58,301 nt of DNA from Zychaea mexicana (taxonomy: Eukaryota > Mucoromycota > Mucoromycetes > Mucorales > Lichtheimiaceae), in the NCBI RefSeq assembly GCF_025766255.1, contig NW_026516856.1, positions 1-58,301 on the forward strand, given 5' to 3'. The translations under genes were made by a program, and so were the position numbers. Each line of letters begins with the position of its first letter. Position 1 is the stretch's first letter. Positions 45,547 through 54,574 of this stretch are shown here, in pieces. Under the pieces are notes generated by a model, which worked only from the letters and a program-made list of their open reading frames with translations, did no database searches and was not told where the DNA came from.

Positions 45547-47334
45547 CAGGGTTTTCAAAAAGTAATGTCGCGCTCTGTAAAAATTAATGTCGTATACAAA
45601 TAAAAATCAATGTCGCTTGGCAGCAAAAATTTTGTCGCATGTTTCAAAATTGAGCATTTTCTGAAATAAATGTCGCCTGTTTTTAGAAGTAATACTAGGA
45701 ACGTAGTATAAAGCTATCTAAAAAAAGCCTTCTTAAATAATAGTTTCATAAAGTTTTGATGATTCCTTGTAATAAAGAAAAGAAAAATATTTTACTTACC
45801 TTATACTTACTGTTTATTTATCTTATCATTATTATGTAACTGCAATGATAACTGTCATTACTACACAAAGTATTATAGGCTCTCTTTTCTACGACACTTT
45901 TCTAAGCATCTGTGTGAATAGGAAACAAACCCATTGAAATCTGAAGGTCTTACCTTATTACATGCTTCACGGATTCTTGTAGTCAAGGTCTCTTGTTGTA
46001 AGAATCGTTGACGCTTCATCTTACTCTTTGCAACCGACCAAAGCTGTTCTATAGGATTTAGCTCAGGAGAATATAGAGAAAGATATCCATATCGGTATCC
46101 ACGGTATTCGATATATTTCGCAATATCGGTAGAAGTATGAATAGGTGCATTATCCATTATCAGATAATGACCTTTCATCTGTGGGTATTTATCCATTTCA
46201 TCTAATGTTTCTTTCAAAAAGCTAATATAATGGCCTGTTACAGTTCCAGTGCTTAGAAGTTTAGATCCTTGACCAGCCTTTCTCTTCTTATTAGGACGAG
46301 GTATTCTCACACTAGCTTTGATTAACCGAGGCAGAAATAGCGCCTAATAAGGTTGTGGCTTTTGCTCTAGTAGTTGGCACTGTTACTATAGCAGGAGTAC
46401 CTACCTTTGACCAACCTCTTGTACGTTTCATATTGATATGGAATGGTGATTCATCAATAAACACGCAGTTAGTCAAGAAATCCATATCTGTTAGATCCCA
46501 TTCACGAACACGATCGTAGCGTTCGTTAATCTTTTCTGGACTATTTCTTTCAACAGAGTGAAACTCTGCCTTTTTCAACGATAAGTTGTATCCTGTTGTC
46601 TAAAATTATGAACCGTTCTGCGAGAGACTTTTAGACCCGTAGACTTATACTTATCTATTAGATAGTCTGTTATTTCTTCAATCACAGCCGAAGGATTGTC
46701 TTTTTATTTCCTCAATAAGGATGGGTTTGCGACCTAGTTTCTTCTTACTATCAAATATCGAATCTGGATCCTCTTCATACTGTTTTACCCATCTCTGTGC
46801 GGCACGAATATGTATACATAACTGCTTAGCTGCTGCTGAAGCACTCATGCATTTTTCTATCTTCAATTTAAAGAATTTAGCCTTATCTTCATTCGTATAT
46901 CGAGTATATGAACGCTTTTCACTAATTTCTTTCATTTGCAAGTCCTGATCTGTCTCATGCCTCGCATGATCTAAATGCTCGAATACATTGTTTGTAATAC
47001 TTGTGGAGGCAGCATTTTGTAAATATTCGGTGTGGGATGTGAGTGATTCAAGTGCAAATACATTCTGGTCGACAATGTAATCTATAGGTTCAGGTCTGCC
47101 GTTTTCATCTACAGCATTTCCCTTCCCATCTTCATAAAAAAATTGTGCCATGTTATATAGTTTAAATGATTTATAATTTCAATGATGTATAGTTTCGATT
47201 ATATAGCTGAAAAAAAGAATAAAGAAAAAAAGTTCCGTTTGGTGGAATTTATATTTTTTACTAAGGCAGAAAATGCGACATTTGATTTCTAAGCAATTTT
47301 TTACAGAGCGCGACATTACTTTTTGAAAACCCTG
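45547..47334 (-). mobile_element. Tc1/mariner-superfamily DNA transposon, 1788 bp, defective
   Basis: Bounded by perfect 37-bp terminal inverted repeats (45547-45583 and 47298-47334, beginning CAGGGTTTTCAAAAAGTAAT) and by TA on both sides (45545-46 and 47335-36), the Tc1/mariner target duplication. The transposase lies on the minus strand. Inside the left end the motif AATGTCG recurs about every 23-60 bp (five copies to 45674), which looks like transposase-binding sites. The right end has only one or two. The coding region is broken in three places, so the copy is non-autonomous unless helped by another. The identical TIRs suggest it is not very old. Confidence 0.92.
45873..47151 (-). pseudogene. 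Transposase of the Tc1/mariner-type element, frame-broken
   Basis: Three frames in sequence. 47151-46678 holds an N-terminal region with a helix-turn-helix (AAKQLCIHIRAAQRWVKQYE, then GRKP). 46578-46312 holds VFIDESPFHINMKRTRGW with the first catalytic Asp. 46310-45873 holds YLIMDNAPIHT with the second Asp and YSPELNPIEQLWS with the third acidic residue. This is the DDE_3 arrangement of IS630/Tc1/mariner enzymes. Single-base shifts occur at about 46690, 46610 and 46325. Between the first two, the readable PSAVIEEITDYLIDKYKS lies in a third frame. All three catalytic residues are still encoded, so decay is recent. Confidence 0.85.
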
Positions 47335-47500
47335 TACATGACCATTTCACTGATATCGTATATAATGGTTTTAGTTCGTTGAATTATGTTGATCATTCTT
47401 GCGCGTGCTCAATTGTGTTAAATTACTTTTCAAGTTTTTTTTTAGTAGATTACAGTTAAGTTTAGCTTTTCCTTATCCTTGTTATGATTGGTTTTTTTTT

Positions 47501-48217
47501 TGAAGCGGATTGTAGATGCAAACTTGGTCGACTTCGCCTTTGCCAAGTCCCTCTCTATGTTTGCGATTTATTTTTGAAGCGGATTGTAGATGCATACTTG
47601 GTCGACTTCGCCTTTGCCAAGTCCCTCTCTATGCTGCGAGTGAGTTATGGATGCATACTTGGTCGACTTCGCCTTTGCCAAGTCCCTCTCTATGCTTGCG
47701 ATTTATTTTTGTAGCGGATTGTAGATGCATACTTGGTCGACTTCGCCTTGGCCAAGTCCCTCTCTATGTTTGCGATTTATTTTTGAAGCGGATTGTAGAT
47801 GCATACTTGGTCGACTTCGCCTTTGCCAAGTCCCTCTCTATGTTTGCGATTTATTTTTGAAGCGGATTGTAGATGCATACTTGGTCGACTTCGCCTTTGC
47901 CAAGTCCCTCTCTATGCTTGCGATTTATTTTTGTAGCGGATTGTAGATGCATACTTGGTCGACTTCGCCTTGGCCAAGTCCCTCTCTATGTTTGCGATTT
48001 ATTTTTGAAGCGGATTGTAGATGCATACTTGGTCGACTTCGCCTTTGCCAAGTCCCTCTCTATGTTTGCGATTTATTTTTGAAGCGGATTGTAGATGCAT
48101 ACTTGGTCGACTTCGCCTTTGCCAAGTCCCTCTCTATGCTGCGAGTGAGTTATGGATGCATACTTGGTCGACTTCGCCTTTGCCAAGTCCCTCTCTATGC
48201 TTGCGAGTTTATTTCTT
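47501..48217. repeat. 74-bp minisatellite, ten units with higher-order structure
   Basis: The core CTTGGTCGACTTCGCC starts at 47523, 47597, 47658, 47732, 47806, 47880, 47954, 48028, 48102 and 48163. Spacings are 74, 61, 74, 74, 74, 74, 74, 74 and 61 bp. Each unit contains the inverted pair ACTTGG...CCAAGT around a 15-nt spacer. Four unit types can be told apart by the base in CCTTTGCC/CCTTGGCC and by the tail (TGTTTGCG...GAAGCGG, TGCTTGCG...GTAGCGG, or a short TGCTGCGAGTGAG tail). Their order is A B C D A C D A B C. Stop codons are absent in two plus frames, giving long but meaningless ORFs. Confidence 0.95.
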
Positions 48218-48243
48218 TTTTTTCTTCCTTTTTCAAGTAATTT

Positions 48244-48270
48244 GTAAAAGTTGGTCGAGACAACTTTTAC
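48244..48270. repeat. Perfect 10-bp inverted repeat with 7-nt loop
   Basis: GTAAAAGTTG and CAACTTTTAC flank GTCGAGA, directly after the minisatellite. The TTGGTCGA at the loop matches the minisatellite core. It could be a hairpin in RNA or DNA, or a terminator-like structure, with no further support. Confidence 0.6.
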
Positions 48271-49129
48271 CATTTCTCATTTTTTGCACGAAATATTAGG
48301 CTAAGAAAGAAACCAGCAAAGGCCAACCTTGACAACAGGTTTTTTTTTACTTTTGTATCAATGGCACAAACTCTTTGCAAACTGAAAACCTTTCGTACTG
48401 GGAAACAGGTAAAAATATAACAGTGATAGCATCAAGTGAATACTAAATAGATGGGTATGATCGTCATTTAAACCTACATTTTTAATAGTATCCGCAGCAA
48501 CAGGAGGTTTCATGAAATGCTTTTATTGATGATAACTTGGAGATCATTGTTTCAGGAATGGAAAAAGATTTCAAAAACAATTGGGCCTTGTTATAAACCA
48601 AGCTGCTAGAAGAATAAAGTAAATCTGGTACGATCGACTAGTACATATAAATTGTTATGTTTGTATTCTGTATCTTATAAATCTTTGCTTTTTTTTTGCG
48701 GCTGTAATCCCATGATAAGTCAAATTGGTGGAAGCAAGATTTGCGGGCCATACCATCCTCCCCACCACTCTGCCAGCGAATTCAAAAATATACCTTTAAA
48801 ATTCAAGTTCAGTGGAGTTCAACATGGCATCAGGTTCAACCACATGGACCACAATGGTACGCCAGTCAACAAAACCAAGGCAAATTCAATTTATTCTGGC
48901 ACAAACTACGAGTGGGTGGAAAGCACATCTAAACCATTGGGTTCAACAAAAAATGATAGGTAGACGGGCATAACTAAGGCAATGAAAATATAACTTCAGT
49001 ATGTATCTACCAAATATATAAACCGAAGTAGTTTATAAACAATATACTAGCACACTTAAGCTGTTTTAACTCTACATTTTCTATTATTATGAACTACAAC
49101 GGTTTCACGACAGCCATCTAGTAGTCATT
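48271..49129. other. Relic of the repeated gene family plus unassigned ORF
   Basis: 48478-48700 resembles exon 2 and the following intron of the family gene at 49868-51762 (shared TATCCGCAGCAACA, GATAACTTGGAG, and the TTGTATT...TATCTTATAA intron text), but it has stops. A 103-codon ORF (48652-48963) with GPYHPPHHSASEF follows. I cannot assign it. Confidence 0.45.
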
Positions 49130-49501
49130 CTCAGTATACGTAAAACGCGTAGTGGCGAGCAAAAAGTAGTGGGCAAAATTGGTACGAGGGCGGAGCACTT
49201 TATTGAATTTTTGGAGGTGGTAATGAAGGTCTTGAAGGAAAATGGCACGGATGGAAGAACTTTAATCATGAACAACGCTCCTATTCACAAGACACAAGAG
49301 GTAAAGGATGCTGTTGCTAAGCAGGGCTTTACTTTACTGTATCTCCCTCCTTATAACCCTTTTCTGAATACTATTGAAGAATTTTGGTCCAAAGTTAAGG
49401 CAGGTGTTAAGCGCAATTTGCTTTCTTCCGACGATCCCTTGATACCACGGATCGAACAATCTGCGCGTCTGGTTACTCCAAGGATTGTCAAGGATGGATA
49501 A
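49130..49501 (+). pseudogene. Fragment of a DDE (Tc1/mariner-like) transposase
   Basis: The frame reads GKIGTRAEHFIEFLEVVMKV, then TLIMNNAPIHKT, then LPPYNPFLNTIEEFWSKVK. This is the C-terminal half of a DDE_3 transposase. The second catalytic position is Asn (MNNAP) where active enzymes have Asp (MDNAP). The N-terminal half with the first Asp and the DNA-binding domain is absent. It is unrelated in detail to the 45.5-kb element (different residues throughout). I see no terminal repeats around it. It is a dead fragment of a second transposon family. Confidence 0.8.
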
Positions 49502-49867
49502 AGCATTCACTGTCGTTTGTGCCTCGATGTCTCCTTGAGGAGCAGATGTTGTAGTTTTTTTTTTAATATTTAAATAAATTCATTGTTATTGTTGCTGTTG
49601 TTATAAGAAAAGACGAAAAGTATGTCAAAAAGGAAATTAAAAAAAGGAATGTCGTCATGGAATTAAAATGAAGATGTCAAAAGTAAAATTCACATCGGCC
49701 ATCAAAGAATTACGAACTCTGCCAATAATTAAAATTACACCCGTCGTCTGGTTTAATCCCCCAACGCCAATTTCAAAACTATCCCGTGCCAATGTAAAAA
49801 AAAAGCCCCGCCAATCATTAGGAAAATCCTGTAACAACACAACAGGTTCCTCCTAACTTCTGTTGCC
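49502..49867. other. Intergenic upstream of the family gene
   Basis: Contains a plus ORF (49668-49856, starting MKMSKVKFTSAIKELRTLP) without recognisable homology, just upstream of the family gene start. It could be an upstream ORF or part of a transposon remnant. Confidence 0.35.
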
Positions 49868-51762
49868 ATGTCAACAAATTCACCACAAAGAAACTGCAAC
49901 ACAGGTAATAAAAAGATTAACAATAATAGATGCTAGGTAATTCTAAATAACTGGTTGTAATAGCCATCAAAAACTATATCTCAAATATTATCCGCAGCAA
50001 CAAGAAGGCTTCATTAGCTGATTTTATTGAGGATAACCTGGAGTTTATTGTTGCAAATACAAAAAATAGCGAAGATTACAAGAACAGTTGGATCTCGCGA
50101 TTCAATAGGGCTGCTAAGGACTTTGAAGCATTTCTGGTATGAAAAACTAGTACTTTTTATTGTCGCGTTTGTATTTTTTATCTTATGATTTTTTTTCTTT
50201 GCTGCCCTAGTATGAAGAACCACCAAATTGGATACAAGTAGAGAAAGCTCTCGCCGAGCGTGCTATCACCTTACCGCCATCACAACCAACCCCTACCACC
50301 CCTACAGACAGCTCTGAACAAGCTAAAAAGTTAAATGCTGATGACAAAAAAAGAATCGCTGCAGTTTATGATAAAATGATAGAAAGCAACATGTGGAGAC
50401 TTGAAACCAGAAAATATGTTGAGAAAAAGATGAAAGTAGTAGCTTTGGAACAAGAGTACGAGCAGTAAGTTGCTTAGTAAATGACGAGTGTTCTATAGTA
50501 GCATAGTATTATAGTATTGAAGACTAATCAATATCATTAAATCTTTATAGCCCTGCACATTCGGTCATAATGGACCCCACCGACCCTATTTGGGAAAAAC
50601 GGTTCAATGCAGAGGAACTCTACGAGTTGTGGAATTACATAGTACCAGTAATTCCTGAATTACCAGCACCACTTGAACAGTTTATGGAGTCTTTCGAAGG
50701 CAAAGTAAGTAAAAGCATGAAACAGAACACTAGATTCTTCGGTATTAACGTGCGAAAAAATACATTAGGAAACTTTGGATGACTTATATTACCATATTCG
50801 CAGTTTTCGATATCATCCAGTTCATGAATCAGAATTACATTGGATGCAATTGACTGTAGAAGAGGCACTTATGTTGTTGTATCATGGATACTTTGAAAAA
50901 AACCGTACAGAAGCCGACCTTATCAGACACGCATGGACTTTTATGGATAGTTGCTTCGACTCATCTGAATATATTGTATCCAACAGGTAATCATAATAAT
51001 CACATATGCCATATAATCAAAATTCTCACAGTTACTCTCATATTTTTTAGTGGTGAAAAAGCCAGCAAGGCAACTTCAGAAGCACAAAACAAAGACAGAC
51101 CAGTAGGTGGTGATAAAAGCATCACACGGAAGAAAGTTGGAACAAAAGTGGATCAGCTTTTTGCTACCCCACTTTTCGAACTCGGTGCAATGGAAGCAGG
51201 AGCAGAAAGTGACAGAAGTAGTAGTAAAAGTATTACGGAACTTCATATGAAGTGTCCAAAAACATTAAAAGACATGGCCGTTGAAATGGAACGATACAAT
51301 CCGGTGCAATTGCGCCAAATAAAGACTTGTGGCTTCATCATTTCAGGTAAGCAATCGAAGTAACTTGGTTGTGTTTGTATACAGCATTCTAACATATGGT
51401 TACTAGGCCTTTATCTTCAATTCCTTGTCCTGGACTGTCCCACTGGTTATGCTAGCAGGGTAACCAAGTTACCTGACTGGTTACCATATCCAATGTCTGC
51501 TGCTTCATTCATAGACTTTTTTACTCTTCTTCATACACTTTGGGCTTCAAGGCATATAATGGAAGAAACAAAAAGAGCAGTTGAAAAAAAGCCAAAAAAG
51601 AAATCTACTTTCCAAGCACCTTTACCACGACGATTGGAGCCATCATTCACATCCACAGCAACAAAACCAAATTATAAAAAAAGAAAACTCAGCGAAGGAA
51701 GCGTAACACCATCACCTTCACCTTCATCATCTTCTATGTCATCATCTTCAGCAAGTTCATAA
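49868..51762 (+). CDS. Uncharacterised Mucoromycota repetitive-family protein, intact copy
   Basis: I do not know its function. Seven exons (49868-49904, 49964-50136, 50211-50464, 50551-50704, 50769-50986, 51051-51346, 51407-51762) sum to 1488 nt, 495 aa. Landmarks in order are MSTNSPQRNCNT; a helical N-terminal part; a linker rich in Pro/Thr (LPPSQPTPTTPTDSS); DPTDPIWEKRFNAEELYELW; a hydrophobic/helical block HESELHWMQLTVEEALMLLY; GEKASKATSEAQNKDR with basic RKKVGTKVDQLF; GLYLQFLVLDCPTGYASRVT; and a Lys/Ser-rich tail resembling a nuclear localisation signal (KPNYKKRKL). Similar GEKASK...RKK blocks recur, as I recall, in many predicted proteins of Mucorales genomes. Relics lie at 48.5 kb and 56.8-58.3 kb. 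It sits among transposons, so it may be transposon-associated, but it has introns and no catalytic motif I can identify. Confidence 0.72.
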
Positions 51763-52012
51763 TTTTTTTCCTTATTCTTTTTTTGTATATATATATATAT
51801 AACCGTGCTTTTAGCAAAATCTCATTTTACCTCTCTTTTTCTTTCTATCACGAAACTCTTACTACATACCTGTCATTGCATCATCTTCTTTGACAACCTC
51901 ATAACTTTTTTTGGATGTATCCCAACATAATTCACAGAATATTAAATTAAAACTCAATTACTGAAAAAGCAAAAAATTGAATTTTTTATTTATAATAAAA
52001 TAATCATGAAAT
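51763..52012. other. 3' flank of the family gene
   Basis: Contains the first copy (about 51776-51900) of a flank repeat that recurs near 54165-54240, continues after the LTR at 54575-54625, and appears again at about 54640-54775. The shared text is TTTTTGTATATATAT, then ACTCTTACTACATACCTG. Confidence 0.5.
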
Positions 52013-53583
52013 ATGTTTACAGAACCTTATATAAATTTAAAAGATTTATTTCATAATGAAGAAAAGGCATTATTATACTTAATTGAAAATGATTATATAA
52101 ACAAAATTAATAAATGTTTAACATGTAATTCAGATACAAAATTATATATTAATAAAAAAGTGTTTATATATAAAAATTATAAATGTCGTAAAGCATATTC
52201 ACTATTACATGGTACTATATTTTCAAAAATGAAATTACCTTTAAATTTACAATTGCATATTTTAAATTATTTTATCCTGAAAATGCATATAGTAGTATTG
52301 CCTCAACATTACAAATTAGTAAAAACACAGTAACATCATATAACAAAATATATAGAAAATATTTAAAAAATAAAATTTATTTTAGTAGACATAGAAAGAT
52401 TGGTGGAAGAAATAAAATAGTAGAAATTGATGAAAGTAAATTTGCTAAAAGAAAGAATAATAGAGGTCATAAAGTTGAAGGTGCATGGGTAATTGGGGGA
52501 ATTGAGAGAAGTTCCTTAAAAATAAAATAAAAAATGAGAATAAGAATTTATTTCTTTTACAAATTGATAAAAGAGATATTAATGGAATTGATAATATTGT
52601 TAGAAAATATGTTAAAAAAGGAAGTATTATATATACTGATAAATGGAAAAGATATAATAATCTAAAAAATATAGGATATAAACATGAAACAGTTAATCAT
52701 AAAAAGCATTTTAAAGATCCAAAAACAGGAGTTCATACAAATACAATAGAAGGTATGGTGCCCGCCACCTAGAAACAACAAGTGGACATTTCAAAAATTT
52801 AAAGTTCTGCCATTATAAATTTCCATTTTTAGTTAAGCGATATTTATCCATTGAAAATTCGCTTCTCAGAGGATAAAAATAAACAAACTGCTCTCATATA
52901 ATGCATCTTACATGATTCTTAGAAACTGACAGTTCTCTTTGAATGTACAAGAAAATTACTTGATTGTGTTCTTTGACTCTTGCACATTTTGAGGTGCTTC
53001 TGGTACTTGTTGAGTCTCCCCATTGTATGGAATGTTTTGGAAAAAAAAAGGAACAATCAAACTGTCATCCTACTTATAATTTACATGGCACCATTACAGT
53101 CAATGTTGATTAGAATTGGAAGGCTGAGGTATATATTGCACCAGCGCTTATCACTAATGTTACACTACCTTCTTAATATGGAAATCGCCGATTTAATGTC
53201 ATATACTATAGTGTATAGTAGGGTGGACATTCTGACAAAATCCTCTGCTAAATCTTCAAATCGACCCCAACTTCGACACTTTATTTCTCATTTTTTTTGC
53301 TCGTATGTAAATAAAAGCTTTTCATAGAATTATTCTTTGAGCCTCTCTCTATCGTTCTATGAAATCAAAAAAGTGGGTTGTATAAGTGAAAAAAGTTGAA
53401 ATAAAACATTGAAAACTGGTCCAAACATTTACGTTTCTAGGTGGCGGGCACCATACATGGAATGGTTTAAAGCAAAGTATTATACCTAGATGTAGAACAA
53501 AGAAAGATTTATTATTATATATGAGAGAGTATCAGTGGAGAAAAAAAAATAGAGAATATAATTTATGGAAAAAGTTCTTAAAA
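52013..53583 (+). pseudogene. ISXO2/Merlin-like transposase, AT-rich, interrupted
   Basis: Very AT-rich. Part 1 (52013 on) starts MFTEPYINLKDLFHNEEKAL, with CLTCNSDTKLY...CRKAYSLLHGTIF, the zinc-binding N-terminus of ISXO2-like enzymes. A frameshift at about 52272 leads to SKNTVTSYN...KIVEIDESKFAKRK (first Asp) and GAWVIGGIE. A second shift at about 52510 leads to GSIIYTDKWKRY (second Asp) and KDPKTGVHTNTIEG. The frame is then cut by a 698-bp insertion (52756-53453). It resumes TWNGLKQSIIPRCRTKKDL and ends near 53583. NTIEG/TW holds the third acidic residue. The family includes eukaryotic Merlin elements and bacterial IS1595/IS1016. I could not find the element's own terminal repeats. Confidence 0.8.
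52756..53453. mobile_element. 698-bp non-autonomous TA-flanked element nested in the transposase
   Basis: Terminal inverted repeats of 21 bp, starting TGGTGCCCGCCACCTAGAAA (52756-52776 and 53433-53453), flanked by TA (52754-55, 53454-55). Removing the element plus one TA joins GAAGG-TA-CATGG, so the host frame reads IEG-TWNG without change. This proves a precise insertion. The interior (ORF 52980-53327) shows no transposase motifs, so it is MITE-like or an internal-deletion derivative. Confidence 0.92.
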
Positions 53584-53646
53584 GATTAAATATTATAAAA
53601 TTGAATTTAATTATATAATAAAAATATAATCAACATAAACATTACA

Positions 53647-53914
53647 ATGAATGATAATCCATTTATAAATAAAAAATTCTTAAAAGATATAAAAAGATCA
53701 TTTGTTCATCAAAACTTTTTAATAAAAATAAATATAATTATAAAATCATAAATGTAGAATTTAAATTAAAAAAGAATAACCTAGTACAGATGATTACCAA
53801 ATCAGAAGATGGAAATAAATATGAATATACTTATATATTATCGGATTATACAAAACAAATTAATAAAAATGATGCAATATCTGATATAGTAAATAATTTC
53901 AAAAAATGGATATA
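53647..53914 (+). pseudogene. Second AT-rich ORF next to the ISXO2-like transposase (frameshifted)
   Basis: It begins MNDNPFINKKFLKDIKRSF, shifts frame at about 53715, and continues LFNKNKYNYKIINVEFKLKK...DGNKYEYTYILSDYTKQ, ending at a TAG. With the same extreme AT bias as the transposase, it probably belongs to the same insertion. Total length would be about 88 residues. No family is recognised. Confidence 0.4.
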
Positions 53915-53920
53915 GATTAA

Positions 53921-54242
53921 TAAATATATAGACTATGTCCTTTGTATGACAATAAACTGCTGGAGGAAAGTTAGATAAAAAATAAAGGAGTTGAAGGAAT
54001 TTATGGGATTCAACATGGCATATAGACAATTACATTTTACCTTTTATATTCAACATATATTTTGTGGTGTTCTTGGTGTATTCTCTCCTTTCAAATAATA
54101 TTATTTATTTAAATGTTTTCTGAGATTGAAAAAATAAATCTGTGAACTATCTTAATAATGACCCCTTTTTTTTCTTTTTTTTTGTATATATATGAATATA
54201 ACCTCTCTTTTAACAAAGCTTCATTTTATCTTTCTTCTTCTT
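53921..54242. other. AT-rich flank with second 3'-flank repeat copy
   Basis: From about 54165 the sequence matches the 3' flank of the family gene (TTTTTTGTATATATATGAATATAACC). This copy is interrupted by the solo LTR. Confidence 0.45.
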
Positions 54243-54574
54243 TGTAACGATGCATACCGTTACGACGATATCGAACCTGCATGGTTGACGATCGACAACG
54301 CATGGTTCAGACGATAGGATGACTTGCGGTCAACCGCATGGTTGAATATGGAGTAATAGGCGTGGATATTCTAGATAGAAGTTATGATATAGATCAATAC
54401 TTAGACGATAGCTAGCCCCCTATTACTCAACGTATATATAAAGACGGGATCCTGAGTTATATGGATCCCCATCGTTTTATCCTTTGATATATCCGAGTCT
54501 CACCTAATTTATTGATCCACACTGTCTACCCATTCACGTTCCCGATTGTAAGTATCTGGGCCGACACTGTTACA
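54243..54574 (+). mobile_element. Solo LTR of a retrotransposon, 332 bp
   Basis: Begins TGTAAC and ends GTTACA, with the canonical TG...CA ends in a 6-bp inverted repeat. It is flanked by a perfect 5-bp duplication TTCTT (54238-54242 and 54575-54579). It is richer in GC than its surroundings and contains TATATATAAAG at 54433-54443, a promoter-like box that sets the probable orientation. The repeated host sequence (3'-flank repeat) continues on both sides, confirming an insertion. No internal retrotransposon genes are present, so it is a product of LTR-LTR recombination. Confidence 0.9.

Noticed and set aside
47501..48217. CRISPR-like appearance of regularly spaced repeats
   Set aside because: The whole 74-bp unit is repeated, there are no unique spacers, and the genome is eukaryotic.
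47484..48299. Several overlapping plus-strand ORFs up to 114 codons in the minisatellite
   Set aside because: They arise because the 74-bp unit lacks stops in two frames. The peptides are just the repeat translated in alternating frames.
52980..53327. 115-codon ORF inside the 698-bp nested element
   Set aside because: It has no transposase motif and a composition like the surrounding non-coding DNA. It probably opened by chance.
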